NCBI RefSeq assembly: GCF_004339465.1
Contig: NZ_SMFY01000005.1
Span: 124,001 to 188,000 of the forward strand
Direction of reading: 5' to 3'
DNA: 64,000 nucleotides
Source: Ancylobacter aquaticus
GTDB lineage: Bacteria > Pseudomonadota > Alphaproteobacteria > Rhizobiales > Xanthobacteraceae
Numbering within the stretch: the first letter of the stretch is position 1; every line of letters starts with the position of its first letter. Position numbers and translations under genes: made by a program. The notes under the pieces were generated by a model. That model ran no database searches. It had not been told where the DNA came from and saw only the letters and a list, made by a program, of their open reading frames with translations. Shown here piece by piece: positions 1 to 8,588 of the stretch.

Positions 1-1
1 C

Positions 2-643
2 GGCTACACGCAGGTAAAGATGAAGATCGGCGGCGTTCCCCTCGCTGAGGATCTTCCGCGCATCGAGGCCGCCATCCAGGTGCTCGGCGACGCCTCAAGG
101 GTCGCGGTCGACGCCAATGGTCGCTTCGACCTCAGGGCCGCGCTCGCCTGCGCGGATGCCATCAAGCCCTACGGCCTTGCCTGGTACGAAGAGCCCTGCG
201 ATCCGCTGGATTACCAACTGCACGCCATCGTCACCTCCGCCTATGGCCTGCCCATGGCGACTGGCGAGAACCTGTTCTCGCATCAGGATGCGCGCAACCT
301 CATCCGCTATGGCGGCATGCGGCCCGACCGCGACTGGGTACAGTTCGACTGCGCGCTGAGCTACGGCCTCGTGGACTACATCCGGACGCTCGATGTGCTT
401 GATGAGCATGGATGGTCGTCGCGCCGCTGCATCCCGCATGGCGGGCATCAACTCTCGCTCGCCATCGCGGCGGGGCTGGGGCTGGGCGGCAACGAGTCCT
501 ACCCGGACGTCTTCTTTCCGTTCAACGGCTTCGCTGACGAGACGCCGGTGGAAGATGGCTACATCGCCCTGTCCGATGCCCCCGGCGTCGGGCTGGAGCG
601 CAAGTCCAACCTCTACGAAACGCTGCGTTCGTTGGGGGGGTAG
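2..643 (+). CDS. D-tartrate dehydratase-like enolase-superfamily enzyme (5' partial)
   Basis: C-terminal half of a mandelate racemase/muconate lactonizing enzyme-type dehydratase; the frame is open to the window edge, so the start lies upstream. The catalytic KxK is at codons 6-8 (KMK in VKMKIGG), followed by metal ligands in VDANGRF, WYEEPCDP and ATGENLF, and the acid/base histidine region IPHGGHQLSLA. KMKIGG with the PHGGHQ histidine resembles D(-)-tartrate dehydratases, which convert D-tartrate to oxaloacetate. The gene is followed by a TctC-TctB-TctA uptake system on the same strand, which fits a dicarboxylate substrate. Superfamily membership is certain; the substrate is inferred and could be another acid sugar. 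Confidence 0.75.
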   Translation, partial: GYTQVKMKIGGVPLAEDLPRIEAAIQVLGDASRVAVDANGRFDLRAALACADAIKPYGLAWYEEPCDPLDYQLHAIVTSAYGLPMATGENLFSHQDARNLIRYGGMRPDRDWVQFDCALSYGLVDYIRTLDVLDEHGWSSRRCIPHGGHQLSLAIAAGLGLGGNESYPDVFFPFNGFADETPVEDGYIALSDAPGVGLERKSNLYETLRSLGG

Positions 644-670
644 TGCCTATCCGACTGCCAAATGAACAAA

Positions 671-688
671 GTCGCCGAAAACGGCGAC
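671..688 (+). other. intercistronic hairpin before tctC
   Basis: Perfect 7-bp stem GTCGCCG / CGGCGAC closed by an AAAA loop, between the dehydratase stop and the tctC Shine-Dalgarno (GGAGG, 690-694). There is no U-tract, so it is more likely an mRNA-stability or processing structure than a terminator. Confidence 0.4.
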
Positions 689-701
689 CGGAGGAAACGC
701 C

Positions 702-1664
702 ATGACTATCTTCTGCAAAACGATCGCACGTGCCGTTCTGTTCACCGGAATGCTGTCGGCCGCGCCCGCCGTCGCCGCGGAATATCCCTCGCGCGACTTC
801 ACCTTCGTGGTGCATGGCTCGGCGGGCGGTGGCAGCGACATCATCGCCCGCACCGTCACCAACATCATCGCCCAGAAGAAGCTCATCCCGACGAAGATCA
901 TCGTCGAGAATCGCCCCGGCGGCAGCGGCGTAATCGCCTACACCTATCTCGCCGCGCGCAAGGACAACCCGTACTACCTCGGCACGATGTCCGGTAGCTT
1001 CTTCACGACCGCGCTGAGCGGGGATTCAACGGTCTCCTACGAGGACTTCACCCCGCTCGCGGCGATCGCGGAAGACCCCTATGTGATGGTGGTAAGCGCC
1101 AGTTCCGGCATCGAGTCGGTGAAGGATCTTGTCGCCAAGGGGCACGCCAATTTCGGCGCGACCGGCGTGCTGACCGACCATGCGCTGCTCGCGCGCATGT
1201 TCCAGGACAAGACCGGGCTGAAGGCCAGCGTCGTGCCCTATGGCGGCGACGGCGAAGTGCTCGCCGCGCTTCTGGGCGGACATATCGACGTCCAGTTCGG
1301 CAATCCTTCCGAGGTGCTGGAGCAGATCAAAGCGGGACGCCTCGTGCCGCTGGCGATGACCACCACGGAACGCGTGTCGGTGCTTCCCGATGTGCCGACC
1401 CTGAAGGAGCAGAATGTCGACATCGAGCTTGGCCAGCTGCGCGCCTTCGTCATGCCGAAGGGCCTGAAGCCGGCGGATGTCGCCTACATGCAGAACGTGT
1501 TCAAGCAGGTAGCCGACAGCCCTGAATGGAAGGCCCAGTACCTCGACAAGAACAACGCCAATGCGGTGTTCCTCGACAGTGCCGCTCTTGGAGAGCGCTT
1601 CAAGGAGCTCAATGACATGTATCGTGGCTTCATGAAGGAGATGGGCCTGCTCAAGAAGCAGTGA
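702..1664 (+). CDS. TctC/Bug-family tripartite tricarboxylate transporter binding protein
   Basis: 320-residue periplasmic binding protein. Residues 1-26 form a Sec signal peptide ending APAVAA. The mature protein opens with YPSRDFTFVVHGSAGGGSD, the usual Bug-family start with the PGG/AGG ligand loop, and later has VPYGGDGEVLAALLGGHID and LPDVPTLKEQ, both family hallmarks. The ATG sits 7 nt after GGAGG. It delivers an organic acid to the TctA/TctB pair encoded directly downstream. The upstream tartrate dehydratase-like gene makes a hydroxy-dicarboxylate a reasonable ligand, but the ligand cannot be read from the sequence. Confidence 0.88.
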   Translation: MTIFCKTIARAVLFTGMLSAAPAVAAEYPSRDFTFVVHGSAGGGSDIIARTVTNIIAQKKLIPTKIIVENRPGGSGVIAYTYLAARKDNPYYLGTMSGSFFTTALSGDSTVSYEDFTPLAAIAEDPYVMVVSASSGIESVKDLVAKGHANFGATGVLTDHALLARMFQDKTGLKASVVPYGGDGEVLAALLGGHIDVQFGNPSEVLEQIKAGRLVPLAMTTTERVSVLPDVPTLKEQNVDIELGQLRAFVMPKGLKPADVAYMQNVFKQVADSPEWKAQYLDKNNANAVFLDSAALGERFKELNDMYRGFMKEMGLLKKQ

Positions 1665-1670
1665 CTCGTC

Positions 1671-1700
1671 GACGGGGCGGGCGGTTTACTCCGTCCCGTC
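1671..1700 (+). other. intercistronic hairpin after tctC
   Basis: A 10-bp stem, GACGGGGCGG / CCGTCCCGTC, with one G-U wobble and a 10-nt loop, directly after the tctC stop. Such structures behind binding-protein genes often protect the upstream message so that the binding protein is made in excess. Similar hairpins follow three other binding-protein genes in this window. Confidence 0.5.
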
Positions 1701-1739
1701 AACCGATTGCTTCAAGGGATGCGAGCCGAGGGACATGCG

Positions 1740-2207
1740 ATGAGACTGGCCCATCTGGATATCGCGGGTGCTGTTTGCTTTCTCGTCTTCAGCGTCTGGA
1801 TGATCGCGTTGGCGTTGGGCTACGGCATCGGCGGCATCAATGTTACGGGAAGCGGGTTCTTCCCGCTGATCGCCGGCACGATCATCCTCATCTGCAGCAT
1901 CGGCGTCTTGTTCGACCGTACCGCGCGGCGCGCCTTCGAGGATGATCGGCTGTCGCTGTCGCAACTGGCGCCGGTTGCCGGCATCACCCTCGCCACGGCC
2001 GCGCTCATAGCTTCCTTGCCCTGGGGCGGGCTCGTGCCGCTCACCATGCTCTACGTGCCCGCCGTTTCCTACTGCGTGGAGCGGCCGACCAGCCTGCGCG
2101 GACACGTCGCCATCTGGTGCCTTGGCGTCATCGCCGCGCTCGCCAGCTACTACCTCTTCGATGTGGTTCTCGAAATCCCACTGCCCTGGGGCACCTGGGA
2201 AGACTGA
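1740..2207 (+). CDS. TctB-family small membrane subunit
   Basis: 155-residue membrane protein of the TctB (DUF1468) family with four predicted hydrophobic segments (about residues 7-27, 36-58, 76-96 and 118-142). The first carries the typical pattern FLVFSVWMIALALGYG, followed by the F-P-L motif GSGFFPLIAG. The ATG at 1740 starts immediately before the first helix; an upstream in-frame start at 1707 would add 11 polar residues without a better ribosome site. It lies between the TctC and TctA genes and forms the membrane complex with TctA; its exact role in transport is unsettled for the family. Confidence 0.85.
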   Translation: MRLAHLDIAGAVCFLVFSVWMIALALGYGIGGINVTGSGFFPLIAGTIILICSIGVLFDRTARRAFEDDRLSLSQLAPVAGITLATAALIASLPWGGLVPLTMLYVPAVSYCVERPTSLRGHVAIWCLGVIAALASYYLFDVVLEIPLPWGTWED

Positions 2208-2246
2208 CGGCCCCCCGGGCGCAGCGCACCAACGCAGGAGCCAATC

Positions 2247-3764
2247 ATGGAAACGCTCTCTCTGCTTCTGTCGGGGCTCTCGGTCGCCATAGGCCCGAGC
2301 TATCTCCTCGCGACCTTTTCCGGCGTGATGCTCGGGTTGGCGGTCGGCGTGCTGCCGGCGCTCGGCCCATCCGCCGCTATCGCGATCCTGTTGCCAGTCA
2401 TCCTCAACTTCGACCCGCTGGTCGCCATGGCGGCGCTCGCCGGAACCTACTACGGGGCGATGTACGGCGGTGCCGTGACGTCGATTCTTCTGGGCATCCC
2501 CGGCGAATCCGCCGCCATGATGACGATGCTGGACGGCTATCCGCTGGCGCGGAGCGGTCAGGCCGGACGCGCGCTCGGCATGAGTATCTTCGCCTCCTTC
2601 GTCGGCGGGCTGATCGCTTTGATACTCTTCGTGGCGGTGAGCCGGCAGTTCGCCGAGTTCGCCATCGCCTTCGGGCCGGCCGAGATGACCTCGCTGATGA
2701 TAATGTCATTGTGCTTCACGACGGTGCTTGGCGGAGACAACAAATTCAAGGGCTTCATTTCTCTCGCCCTCGGCGTGTGGCTAGGCATGGTCGGTATCGA
2801 CATCATCTCCGGCTCCACCCGTTATACGCTCGGAATGCCAAATCTGCTGGAAGGCTTCGAGTTCACCGTCGTGGCTATCGGTGTCTTCGGTCTTGGCCAG
2901 ATCCTGAGCGCACTGGATCAGCAGTCCCTCGGCAAGTTAGCTACACCGAGCTACACTTTTCGATCTTTGTTCCCCCGCCTTGCGGACGTTCTGGTCTGCT
3001 GGAAGGATCTGGTCGTGGGCTCGATCATCGGCTTCGTGGTCGGCGTCCTGCCAGGTGCGGGCGCGACGACATCGACGATTTTCGCCTACGCGGCATCGAA
3101 ACGGATGTCGAAGACCCCCGAACGCTTCGGCAAAGGGGCCGTGGAAGGGGTTGCCGCACCGGAGGCCGCTAACAACGCGGCGTCCTATGCAGCGATGATC
3201 CCTCTGCTCACGCTGGGTATACCCGGCTCTGCCACCACGGCCGTTATGATGGGCGGGCTTCTGATGCTGGGACTTCAGCCGGGGCCGCTGCTGTTCACGA
3301 CCCGTCCCGACTTCGTCTGGCCGCTGATCGGCACATTCTATATCGGCAATATCATGCTGGTAGTGCTCACCATCGTGCTAACCCCACTGCTTGCGGCCAT
3401 GGTATTCGTGGCGCCACGCTATCTGTTTCCGATGATATGTTCCGTCGTGCTCTACGGGATCTACAGCATCAACAACAGCGTGTTCGACATGGGTGTCGGG
3501 CTGGCCTTCGGCGTTCTGGGCTACCTGTTCGACAAGCTGCGCTATCCTGCCGTTCCCGCGCTGCTCGGCCTCATCCTCGGGCCGATCCTTGAACAGGGCA
3601 TCCGTCGTGCGCTCATCAGTTCGCAGGGCGATCCGATGATCTTCCTCGAGCGCCCCATCTCGCTGACGCTGCTGCTCCTGACCTTGGCGCTGTTCGTCCT
3701 GCCGGCGGCGAAGCGCCTGCTCTGGAAGCGTCCGTCGCGCCCGCGGACGCTTGAAACTCCCTAG
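2247..3764 (+). CDS. TctA-family large permease subunit
   Basis: 505-residue polytopic protein, normal length for TctA (about 500 residues, 10-12 membrane segments). Both internal repeats are visible: GVLPALGPSAAIAILLPV near residue 35 and VGVLPGAGATTSTIFAYA near residue 265; the first has PALGP where PGIGP is usual. GIPGESAAMMTMLDGYPLA and RFGKGAVEGVAAPEAANNA are conserved family stretches. AGGAG lies 6 nt before the ATG. It forms the transport channel driven by ion gradient, fed by the TctC protein encoded upstream. The C-terminus ends in a basic tail, and IS debris begins within 90 bp. Confidence 0.9.
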   Translation: METLSLLLSGLSVAIGPSYLLATFSGVMLGLAVGVLPALGPSAAIAILLPVILNFDPLVAMAALAGTYYGAMYGGAVTSILLGIPGESAAMMTMLDGYPLARSGQAGRALGMSIFASFVGGLIALILFVAVSRQFAEFAIAFGPAEMTSLMIMSLCFTTVLGGDNKFKGFISLALGVWLGMVGIDIISGSTRYTLGMPNLLEGFEFTVVAIGVFGLGQILSALDQQSLGKLATPSYTFRSLFPRLADVLVCWKDLVVGSIIGFVVGVLPGAGATTSTIFAYAASKRMSKTPERFGKGAVEGVAAPEAANNAASYAAMIPLLTLGIPGSATTAVMMGGLLMLGLQPGPLLFTTRPDFVWPLIGTFYIGNIMLVVLTIVLTPLLAAMVFVAPRYLFPMICSVVLYGIYSINNSVFDMGVGLAFGVLGYLFDKLRYPAVPALLGLILGPILEQGIRRALISSQGDPMIFLERPISLTLLLLTLALFVLPAAKRLLWKRPSRPRTLETP

Positions 3765-3844
3765 AGACCGTTTGCGAATGGGTTGAGGCGATGGCGGCGG
3801 CATGATCCAAGATTGGGATGTGGATCCGAGCGAGCCGTGGCGGG

Positions 3845-3952
3845 ATGGCTGGATCTGAGCAGCGCGCGAAGCGCTACCCGACGGATTTGATGGATGAGGA
3901 ATGGCGCTTCATCGCGCCATTTCTGCCGCTGGTGCCCAAGCGCAGTCGAGGC
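3845..3952 (+). pseudogene. IS5-family transposase N-terminal remnant
   Basis: About 36 codons reading KRYPTDLMDEEWRFIAPFLP, the typical N-terminus of IS5-group transposases (YPSDLTDEEW...IAPLLP). The frame stops resembling a transposase after KRSRG, where it meets IS21 sequence on the other strand. No catalytic DDE residues remain, so it is a dead stub. Confidence 0.6.
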
Positions 3953-4029
3953 TGCATCCTGAATCGGACGCCGTCGGTGCGAACCGTTGCACGACTGATG
4001 CCCATCGCCCGGGGCAAGGCCCGGGCAGG

Positions 4030-4168
4030 GGGCGTCGAACACCATCTCCTGGGTCTCACGCGGATAAGCTTGGATGTAAAAGCGGCGGCAGTGGCAGAGC
4101 TGCAGGTGGGCCACCTTCACCGTCAGCGGCGTGCCGCCGATCTCCACCGATCGTGGCTCCAATTGAAC
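4030..4168 (-). pseudogene. IS21-family IstA transposase fragment
   Basis: About 46 codons on the minus strand reading GGTPLTVKVAHLQLCHCR and then YPRETQEMVFDA, the conserved core region of IS21 IstA around the first catalytic aspartate. Both ends are cut, by IS5-like sequence on one side and IS110 sequence on the other. It differs in type from the complete IS21 element at 16.4-18.6 kb. Confidence 0.6.
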
Positions 4169-4189
4169 TGGTAGGCGTCTGTTCGCCGA

Positions 4190-4402
4190 CCTGCACCAGT
4201 TGGAGCAGCGCATTCAGGACGTGGCGACGGAGATAACTGCGATTGCAGATCGAGAAGATGTTGCCCGCCGGCTCATGACGATCCCCGGCATCGGAGCACT
4301 CGGCGCCACCGCCCTTCTGGCGGCCGTCGGCGACGGACGCCAGTTCCAGAAGGCCCGCGATCTGGCTGCATGGCTAGGTCTTGTCCCGCGGGAACACTCG
4401 AC
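4190..4402 (+). pseudogene. IS110-family transposase C-terminal fragment
   Basis: Encodes RLMTIPGIGALGATALLAAV and then AAWLGLVPREHSTG, the Transposase_20 domain with the conserved C-terminal motif of IS110-family recombinases. Homology stops after HSTG, exactly where an IS21-type terminus (TATAGCGCGACAATC) begins, so the gene was cut by that insertion. The DEDD N-terminal domain is missing here; an IS110 N-terminus lacking its C-terminus lies at 14748. Confidence 0.6.
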
Positions 4403-4505
4403 GGGGTATAGCGCGACAATCTTGATGAGAGCGGCGCGTCAATCAGGATGAGAACAGATTGTCGCGGCGGGTTGAGATTGGTGCTTTTGATTGTCGCTGG
4501 CAAGG

Positions 4506-5351
4506 TCAGCCTGATGGCTTGTCGTCTCCCGTCGGCGCTTGGTCGATGGTCTTGATTGTCGCGTAGGTCGGCGGCCTGCCTGCTCCGGTGCGACGTTGAA
4601 CGGCGGCCCGGCGCCGGTAGCTCTCGACATTCATCTCGAAGATCGTTGCGTGATGCACGAGGCGGTCGACGGCTGCGAGCGTCATGGCGGGATCCGGGAA
4701 GATCCTGTTCCATTCGCCGAAGGGCTGGTTTGCGGTGATGAGGGTGGAGCGGCGCTCGTAGCGGGAGCTGATCAGTTCGAACAGGACGGACGTCTCGGCT
4801 TGGTCCCTGGCGACGTAGGCGAGATCATCGAGGATCAGCAGGAGGTACTTGTCGAGCCGAGCGATCGCGGCTTCCAGGGACAGCTCGCGGCGAGCGACCT
4901 GCAGCTTCTGGACGAGGTCAGAAGTGCGGGTGAACAGCAACCGCCAGCCGTTTTCGATAAGCGCCAGGCCGATTGCCGCGGCGAGATGGCTTTCCCCTCC
5001 GCCGGGCGGGCCGAACAAGATCAGGTTCGCACCCCTCTCAAGCCAGCCATCTCCGCAACAGGTCGCCATGACCTGGGAGCGCGAGATCATCGGCACGGCG
5101 TCGAAGGCGAAGCTGTCCAGGGTTTTGCCAGGCGGGAGAAGCGCTTCGCCGAGATGACGTTCAATGCGCCGCCTGTCCCGCTCGGCGATCTCGTGCTCAG
5201 CGAGGGCGGCGAGGAAGCGGGCGGCGGGCCAGCCTTCCTTATCGGAACGCTGGGCGATCTCAGGCCAGTTCAGCTTGATGGCGGGCAGACGCAGATCGTT
5301 GAGGATAAGGGCCAGTCTCTGTGCATCGGTAGGGTGAGTGACTGAGGTCAT
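4506..5351 (-). CDS. istB: IS21-family IstB-like ATPase with altered Walker A
   Basis: 281 residues, slightly longer than typical IstB (about 250), an AAA+ helper that normally loads the IstA transposase at target DNA. Walker B (LLLILDDLAYV) and the sensor region (SSRYERRSTLITANQPF) are intact, but the P-loop reads FGPPGGGESHLA: the ATP-binding lysine of GxxGxGKS/T is glutamate (GAA). Since its istA partner is almost entirely deleted, the change fits decay after loss of selection. The protein is probably unable to hydrolyse ATP. The start overlaps the istA stop (GTATGA), the usual istA-istB coupling. Confidence 0.75.
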   Translation of the reverse strand: MTSVTHPTDAQRLALILNDLRLPAIKLNWPEIAQRSDKEGWPAARFLAALAEHEIAERDRRRIERHLGEALLPPGKTLDSFAFDAVPMISRSQVMATCCGDGWLERGANLILFGPPGGGESHLAAAIGLALIENGWRLLFTRTSDLVQKLQVARRELSLEAAIARLDKYLLLILDDLAYVARDQAETSVLFELISSRYERRSTLITANQPFGEWNRIFPDPAMTLAAVDRLVHHATIFEMNVESYRRRAAVQRRTGAGRPPTYATIKTIDQAPTGDDKPSG

Positions 5352-5457
5352 ACCGCCGCTCCTGACAACAGCACGTCATAGACGGCGAGCGGGACGAGTT
5401 CGACGCTTACCAGTGGCAGTGCGGCTGGATCTGGCGCGAAGCGTCTTCGCCCTAAAT
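5348..5457 (-). pseudogene. IstA C-terminal tail
   Basis: About 30 codons ending VPLAVYDVLLSGAAV before a TGA that overlaps the istB start. The final Y-D-x-LL pattern is usual for IstA C-termini. Everything upstream (HTH, DDE core) is missing. Confidence 0.5.
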
Positions 5458-5620
5458 GGTCTCAAGGGCGCTGACGGCAGACAGAAAATTCCTGGGCAGT
5501 ATGCGCTCCGGTTATGCTGAAAGATTGGAAATTATTATCGCCGGTATCCGCAGCTCGTTATCCTCTACCAAGATCAAGAAAGGTTCGCCGTCAAGACGGG
5601 CCACTATGGGAGGACCAAAC

Positions 5621-6625
5621 GTGAAAAGCGGCACCACGCGTCGTGAGGCGCTCAAGCTGACAATGCTGGCAGGCGCGAGCCTGGCATGCCCCAACATTGT
5701 GCGTGCGGCGGATAAGTATCCGAGCCGGCCGATCAAAATCGTCGTGCCGTTCGCGCCCGGCGGGTCGAGCGACCGCTTGTCCCGCGTGGCCATGCCCTTC
5801 GTCCAGAAGGAATTGGGGCAGCCGCTTGAGGTCGTTTACCAGCCCGGCGGCGGAACCGTGCTCGGCCACACCTACCTGCTGAACCAGCCGCTCGACGGCT
5901 ATACGATTTGCAACAGCGCTGTCACCTACATCCCCCTGACGATCGCGCAGGGGCTGGCGCCGTTCAAGGTCGACGACTTCTCAATGATCAATCTGCCCTC
6001 GCGCGATTTCACCATGGCGGTGACCGCGAAGGACACCTCGGTCAAGAGCTTCGCCGACGCGCTGGACCGGCTGAAGAAGGACCCGAGGAGCGTGAGTCTC
6101 GGTGTGCAGGCGAGTTCGGTCGACTACGTTAACATGATCCTTGTGCTGCAGGCCGTCGGCATCGACACGGCGAAGATCCGCCTCGTCACCTATGATGGCG
6201 GCGGGCCGGTTCGTAACGCCGCGGCGGGCGGGCAGATCGACGTCGGCTTTGCCGGCGCCGAGGGCTTTATCAACCTCCGGGACAAGATTCGGGTGTTGGC
6301 CGGCTTCTGGGACGAGACCATCGCCGAGTGGAGCGGTGCGCCGCTGGTCAGCAAGATCGCGACCGAAACCGGGATCAAAGTAAACTATCTGCCCGGCGCG
6401 TTGCGCGGCTGGGTAGTGCCGACCAAGCTGAAGCAGGAGCAGCCGGAAATCTTCAAGACCCTGGTCGGCGCCTTCGAGCGGGCGACCAAGAATCCGGAAG
6501 CCATTAAGGCTTCGCAGGTCCAGCAACTCGGGCTAGTCTGGTACGGACCGGAAGCCTCCGACGCGATGTATCAGAAGACAGCGAAAGTCCTCCAGGAGCA
6601 CGCCTATCTCCTGAAAGGCAGCTGA
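5621..6625 (+). CDS. TctC/Bug-family binding protein with Tat-type signal
   Basis: 334 residues from the GTG at 5621, chosen because GGAGG lies 7 nt upstream; an ATG at 5606 would put the ribosome site inside the gene. The N-terminus has TTRREALKLTMLAGASLA, a twin-arginine-like signal with a hydrophobic core ending at VRA. The mature start YPSRPIKIVVPFAPGGSSD is the canonical Bug ligand loop. Later motifs include YDGGGPVRNAAAGGQIDVGFAG. It is followed after 5 bp by MmgE/PrpD and then TctB-TctA, so it is the binding subunit of the second transporter. The inserted enzyme gene between TctC and TctB suggests that the MmgE/PrpD substrate is the transported acid. Confidence 0.85.
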   Translation: MKSGTTRREALKLTMLAGASLACPNIVRAADKYPSRPIKIVVPFAPGGSSDRLSRVAMPFVQKELGQPLEVVYQPGGGTVLGHTYLLNQPLDGYTICNSAVTYIPLTIAQGLAPFKVDDFSMINLPSRDFTMAVTAKDTSVKSFADALDRLKKDPRSVSLGVQASSVDYVNMILVLQAVGIDTAKIRLVTYDGGGPVRNAAAGGQIDVGFAGAEGFINLRDKIRVLAGFWDETIAEWSGAPLVSKIATETGIKVNYLPGALRGWVVPTKLKQEQPEIFKTLVGAFERATKNPEAIKASQVQQLGLVWYGPEASDAMYQKTAKVLQEHAYLLKGS

Positions 6626-6630
6626 GCGGC

Positions 6631-8010
6631 ATGTCGCTGACGGGGCATATCGGAACGTTTGCGGCGACGATGGCGGCGGACGGCATGCCTTCGGAGGCGC
6701 GCGAACGCGCGCGGCGCGGTTTCGTCGATTGCCTCGCGGTGATGGTCGCGGGCAGCACCCAAGAGGGCGTCCGCATCCTGCGGTCGACCTTGGGGGCGGG
6801 CACCGCCGGTGGCGAGGCTTCGCTTCATCTCTCGGAGCTTCGAGCCTGTGCGGTCACGGCAGCCTTGGTCAACGGCACGGCCGCGCATGCACTGGACTAT
6901 GACGACACCTCCCCGGCCGGCCATCGCAGCGCCGTCCTGGTGCCGGCGATCCTCGCCGAGGGCGAGGTGATCGGCGCGACGGGCGCGGCCATGCTCACCG
7001 CCTATGTCGTTGGTTTCGAGGTCTGGTCCGAGCTGGCGCGGCGCGAGCCAGGCCAGCTTCATGAGCGCGGATGGCATCCGACGGGGGCCTATGGCGCCGC
7101 CGCCGCCGCCGCAGCCATCGCCAATCTGCGCCGCCTCGGGTCTATCGAGGCGGTTCATGCGATCGGCATCGGCGCGTCGCAGACCGGTGGGTTGGTGGCG
7201 AATTTCGGCTCGATGACCAAGCCGTTCCATGCTGGCCGGGCGGCCTCGTCCGGTCTGCTTGCAGCAAGGCTAGCAGCAAACGGCATGACCGCCTCCGACA
7301 CCGTCATCGAGCACCCCCAGGGCTTGCTCTCGGCAGTTTCGCATCAAGGAGGGGTCGACCTCGAAAGCCCCTGCCGGCTGGGAACGGCATGGCGGATTCT
7401 GGAACAAGGCCTCAGCTTTAAGAAATACCCGGTCTGCTACTGCAGCCATCGGGCGATCGACGCCATTCTCGATCTGCGCGTTCAACTCGGCTTCGACGCT
7501 GCCGACATCGTGGAGATCGAGGCGAGGATCGGCACGACACAGGCGACCGTGCTGGAGCATCACCGGCCGACCACGGCTCTGGCAGCGAAGTTCAGTCTGG
7601 AGTTCGCCCTCGCCTGCGCCGTGCTGGACGGTGACGTTGCGCTGGCGCATTTGACGGATGCGCGGGTGCAGGCGCCGGCGATGCGCGATCTGATGGCGAA
7701 GATACGTGTGGCCATCATTGCGGAACGCGATCCGCTGCTGCCCGGCTATTCGCCTTACGACCAGGTGCAACTGCGGCTTGCGTCCGGCGAGGTGCGGCTG
7801 AGCAAGCGCGTGGCGCGCGCGCGCGGCCACATCACCGACGCCGATCTGCGTCGCAAGTTCAACGACTGCCTCGCCTTCGCTGGGTCGGACCTCGACGCCG
7901 ATGCGATGTTCGATCTTCTGCAGGACTTCGAGGAATTGCCGGCCGGATGGACGGCGTCACTTCCGCGGATTCGACCGCCATCCCGGTCCGCGCGAACGGC
8001 GGCCGGATAA
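6631..8010 (+). CDS. MmgE/PrpD-family protein 1
   Basis: 459 residues, the family's normal length. Family features: residues 17-50 begin the helical bundle, ALVNGTAAHALDYDDT (near 75-90) is the conserved active-site segment, YGAAAAAAAIANL and KPFHAGRAASSGLLAA are the second and third conserved blocks, and KKYPVCYCSHRAIDA is the KPYPCC-like block. The family includes 2-methylcitrate dehydratase, cis-aconitate decarboxylase and epimerases acting on di- and tricarboxylates. It sits 5 bp after tctC, so it is co-transcribed with the transporter. The precise reaction cannot be assigned. Confidence 0.8.
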   Translation: MSLTGHIGTFAATMAADGMPSEARERARRGFVDCLAVMVAGSTQEGVRILRSTLGAGTAGGEASLHLSELRACAVTAALVNGTAAHALDYDDTSPAGHRSAVLVPAILAEGEVIGATGAAMLTAYVVGFEVWSELARREPGQLHERGWHPTGAYGAAAAAAAIANLRRLGSIEAVHAIGIGASQTGGLVANFGSMTKPFHAGRAASSGLLAARLAANGMTASDTVIEHPQGLLSAVSHQGGVDLESPCRLGTAWRILEQGLSFKKYPVCYCSHRAIDAILDLRVQLGFDAADIVEIEARIGTTQATVLEHHRPTTALAAKFSLEFALACAVLDGDVALAHLTDARVQAPAMRDLMAKIRVAIIAERDPLLPGYSPYDQVQLRLASGEVRLSKRVARARGHITDADLRRKFNDCLAFAGSDLDADAMFDLLQDFEELPAGWTASLPRIRPPSRSARTAAG

Positions 8011-8079
8011 CCCTCGCGCACCGAGCGCGAAGGGCGAGAACAAGACTGATCGGGAAAAACCGACGCAGTGGGAGTGAAG

Positions 8080-8580
8080 ATGCGCATTCGAAATCAGCAT
8101 TACGTCGTCGACTGGCTCCACCTCGGGTTCATTTTACTCATGGTCGTGAGCATCACCCTCTATCTACTCAATGCCCGTCACGTCTCGACCAGCCTCAACA
8201 ACCTGCTGCTGCTCCAGCCGTTGGCTTTCTGCGCGCTGGCATTGTGCGCGCTGATCGTGCCGCAGTGCTTCCGCCGCGCCGACAGGCCGGCGGACGCCGA
8301 TGTCCTGCTCGAAGACGACCCGCTGGCGCCATCGCTGCCACAGGGCGGCAAGGAACTGGCCCGCGTCGTGGTGCTGGGGCTGGCGCTCGGCCTGATGATC
8401 TTCTCGCTGAACGTCGTCGGCTTCGACGTGGCGATCTCGCTGTTCTGCATCGCCGCCATGGCGATCTGCGGTGAGCGGCGGCCGGTGGCGCTCATCGTCT
8501 ACCCGCTCGCCGTTACCCTGGCAGCCGTCTACGGATTCAGGGCGCTCATGTCCTATCCGATGGTCACCTTCATTCTCTGA
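8080..8580 (+). CDS. TctB-family small membrane subunit 2
   Basis: 166 residues; the ATG at 8080 follows GGAG at 5 nt. Hydrophobic segments lie at about 10-30, 40-60, 95-140 and 150-166. A polar insert (residues 64-90, RRADRPADADVLLEDDP) separates helices 2 and 3, a common TctB arrangement. It is placed between MmgE/PrpD 1 and TctA. Sequence conservation in this family is low, so the call rests on size, topology and position directly before tctA. Confidence 0.75.
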   Translation: MRIRNQHYVVDWLHLGFILLMVVSITLYLLNARHVSTSLNNLLLLQPLAFCALALCALIVPQCFRRADRPADADVLLEDDPLAPSLPQGGKELARVVVLGLALGLMIFSLNVVGFDVAISLFCIAAMAICGERRPVALIVYPLAVTLAAVYGFRALMSYPMVTFIL

Positions 8581-8588
8581 GGCCCAAT

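Larger units (their letters stand above)
4403..5457. mobile_element. truncated IS21-family relic (istB plus istA tail)
   Basis: Starts with the terminal-like sequence TATAGCGCGACAATC, followed by sub-terminal repeats of the GATTGTCGC type as in IS21 ends. It then contains istB and only the last codons of istA, both on the minus strand. The istA side is cut at about 5457, just before the promoter region of the next tctC gene, so the second end of the element is gone and it cannot move by itself. Confidence 0.65.
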
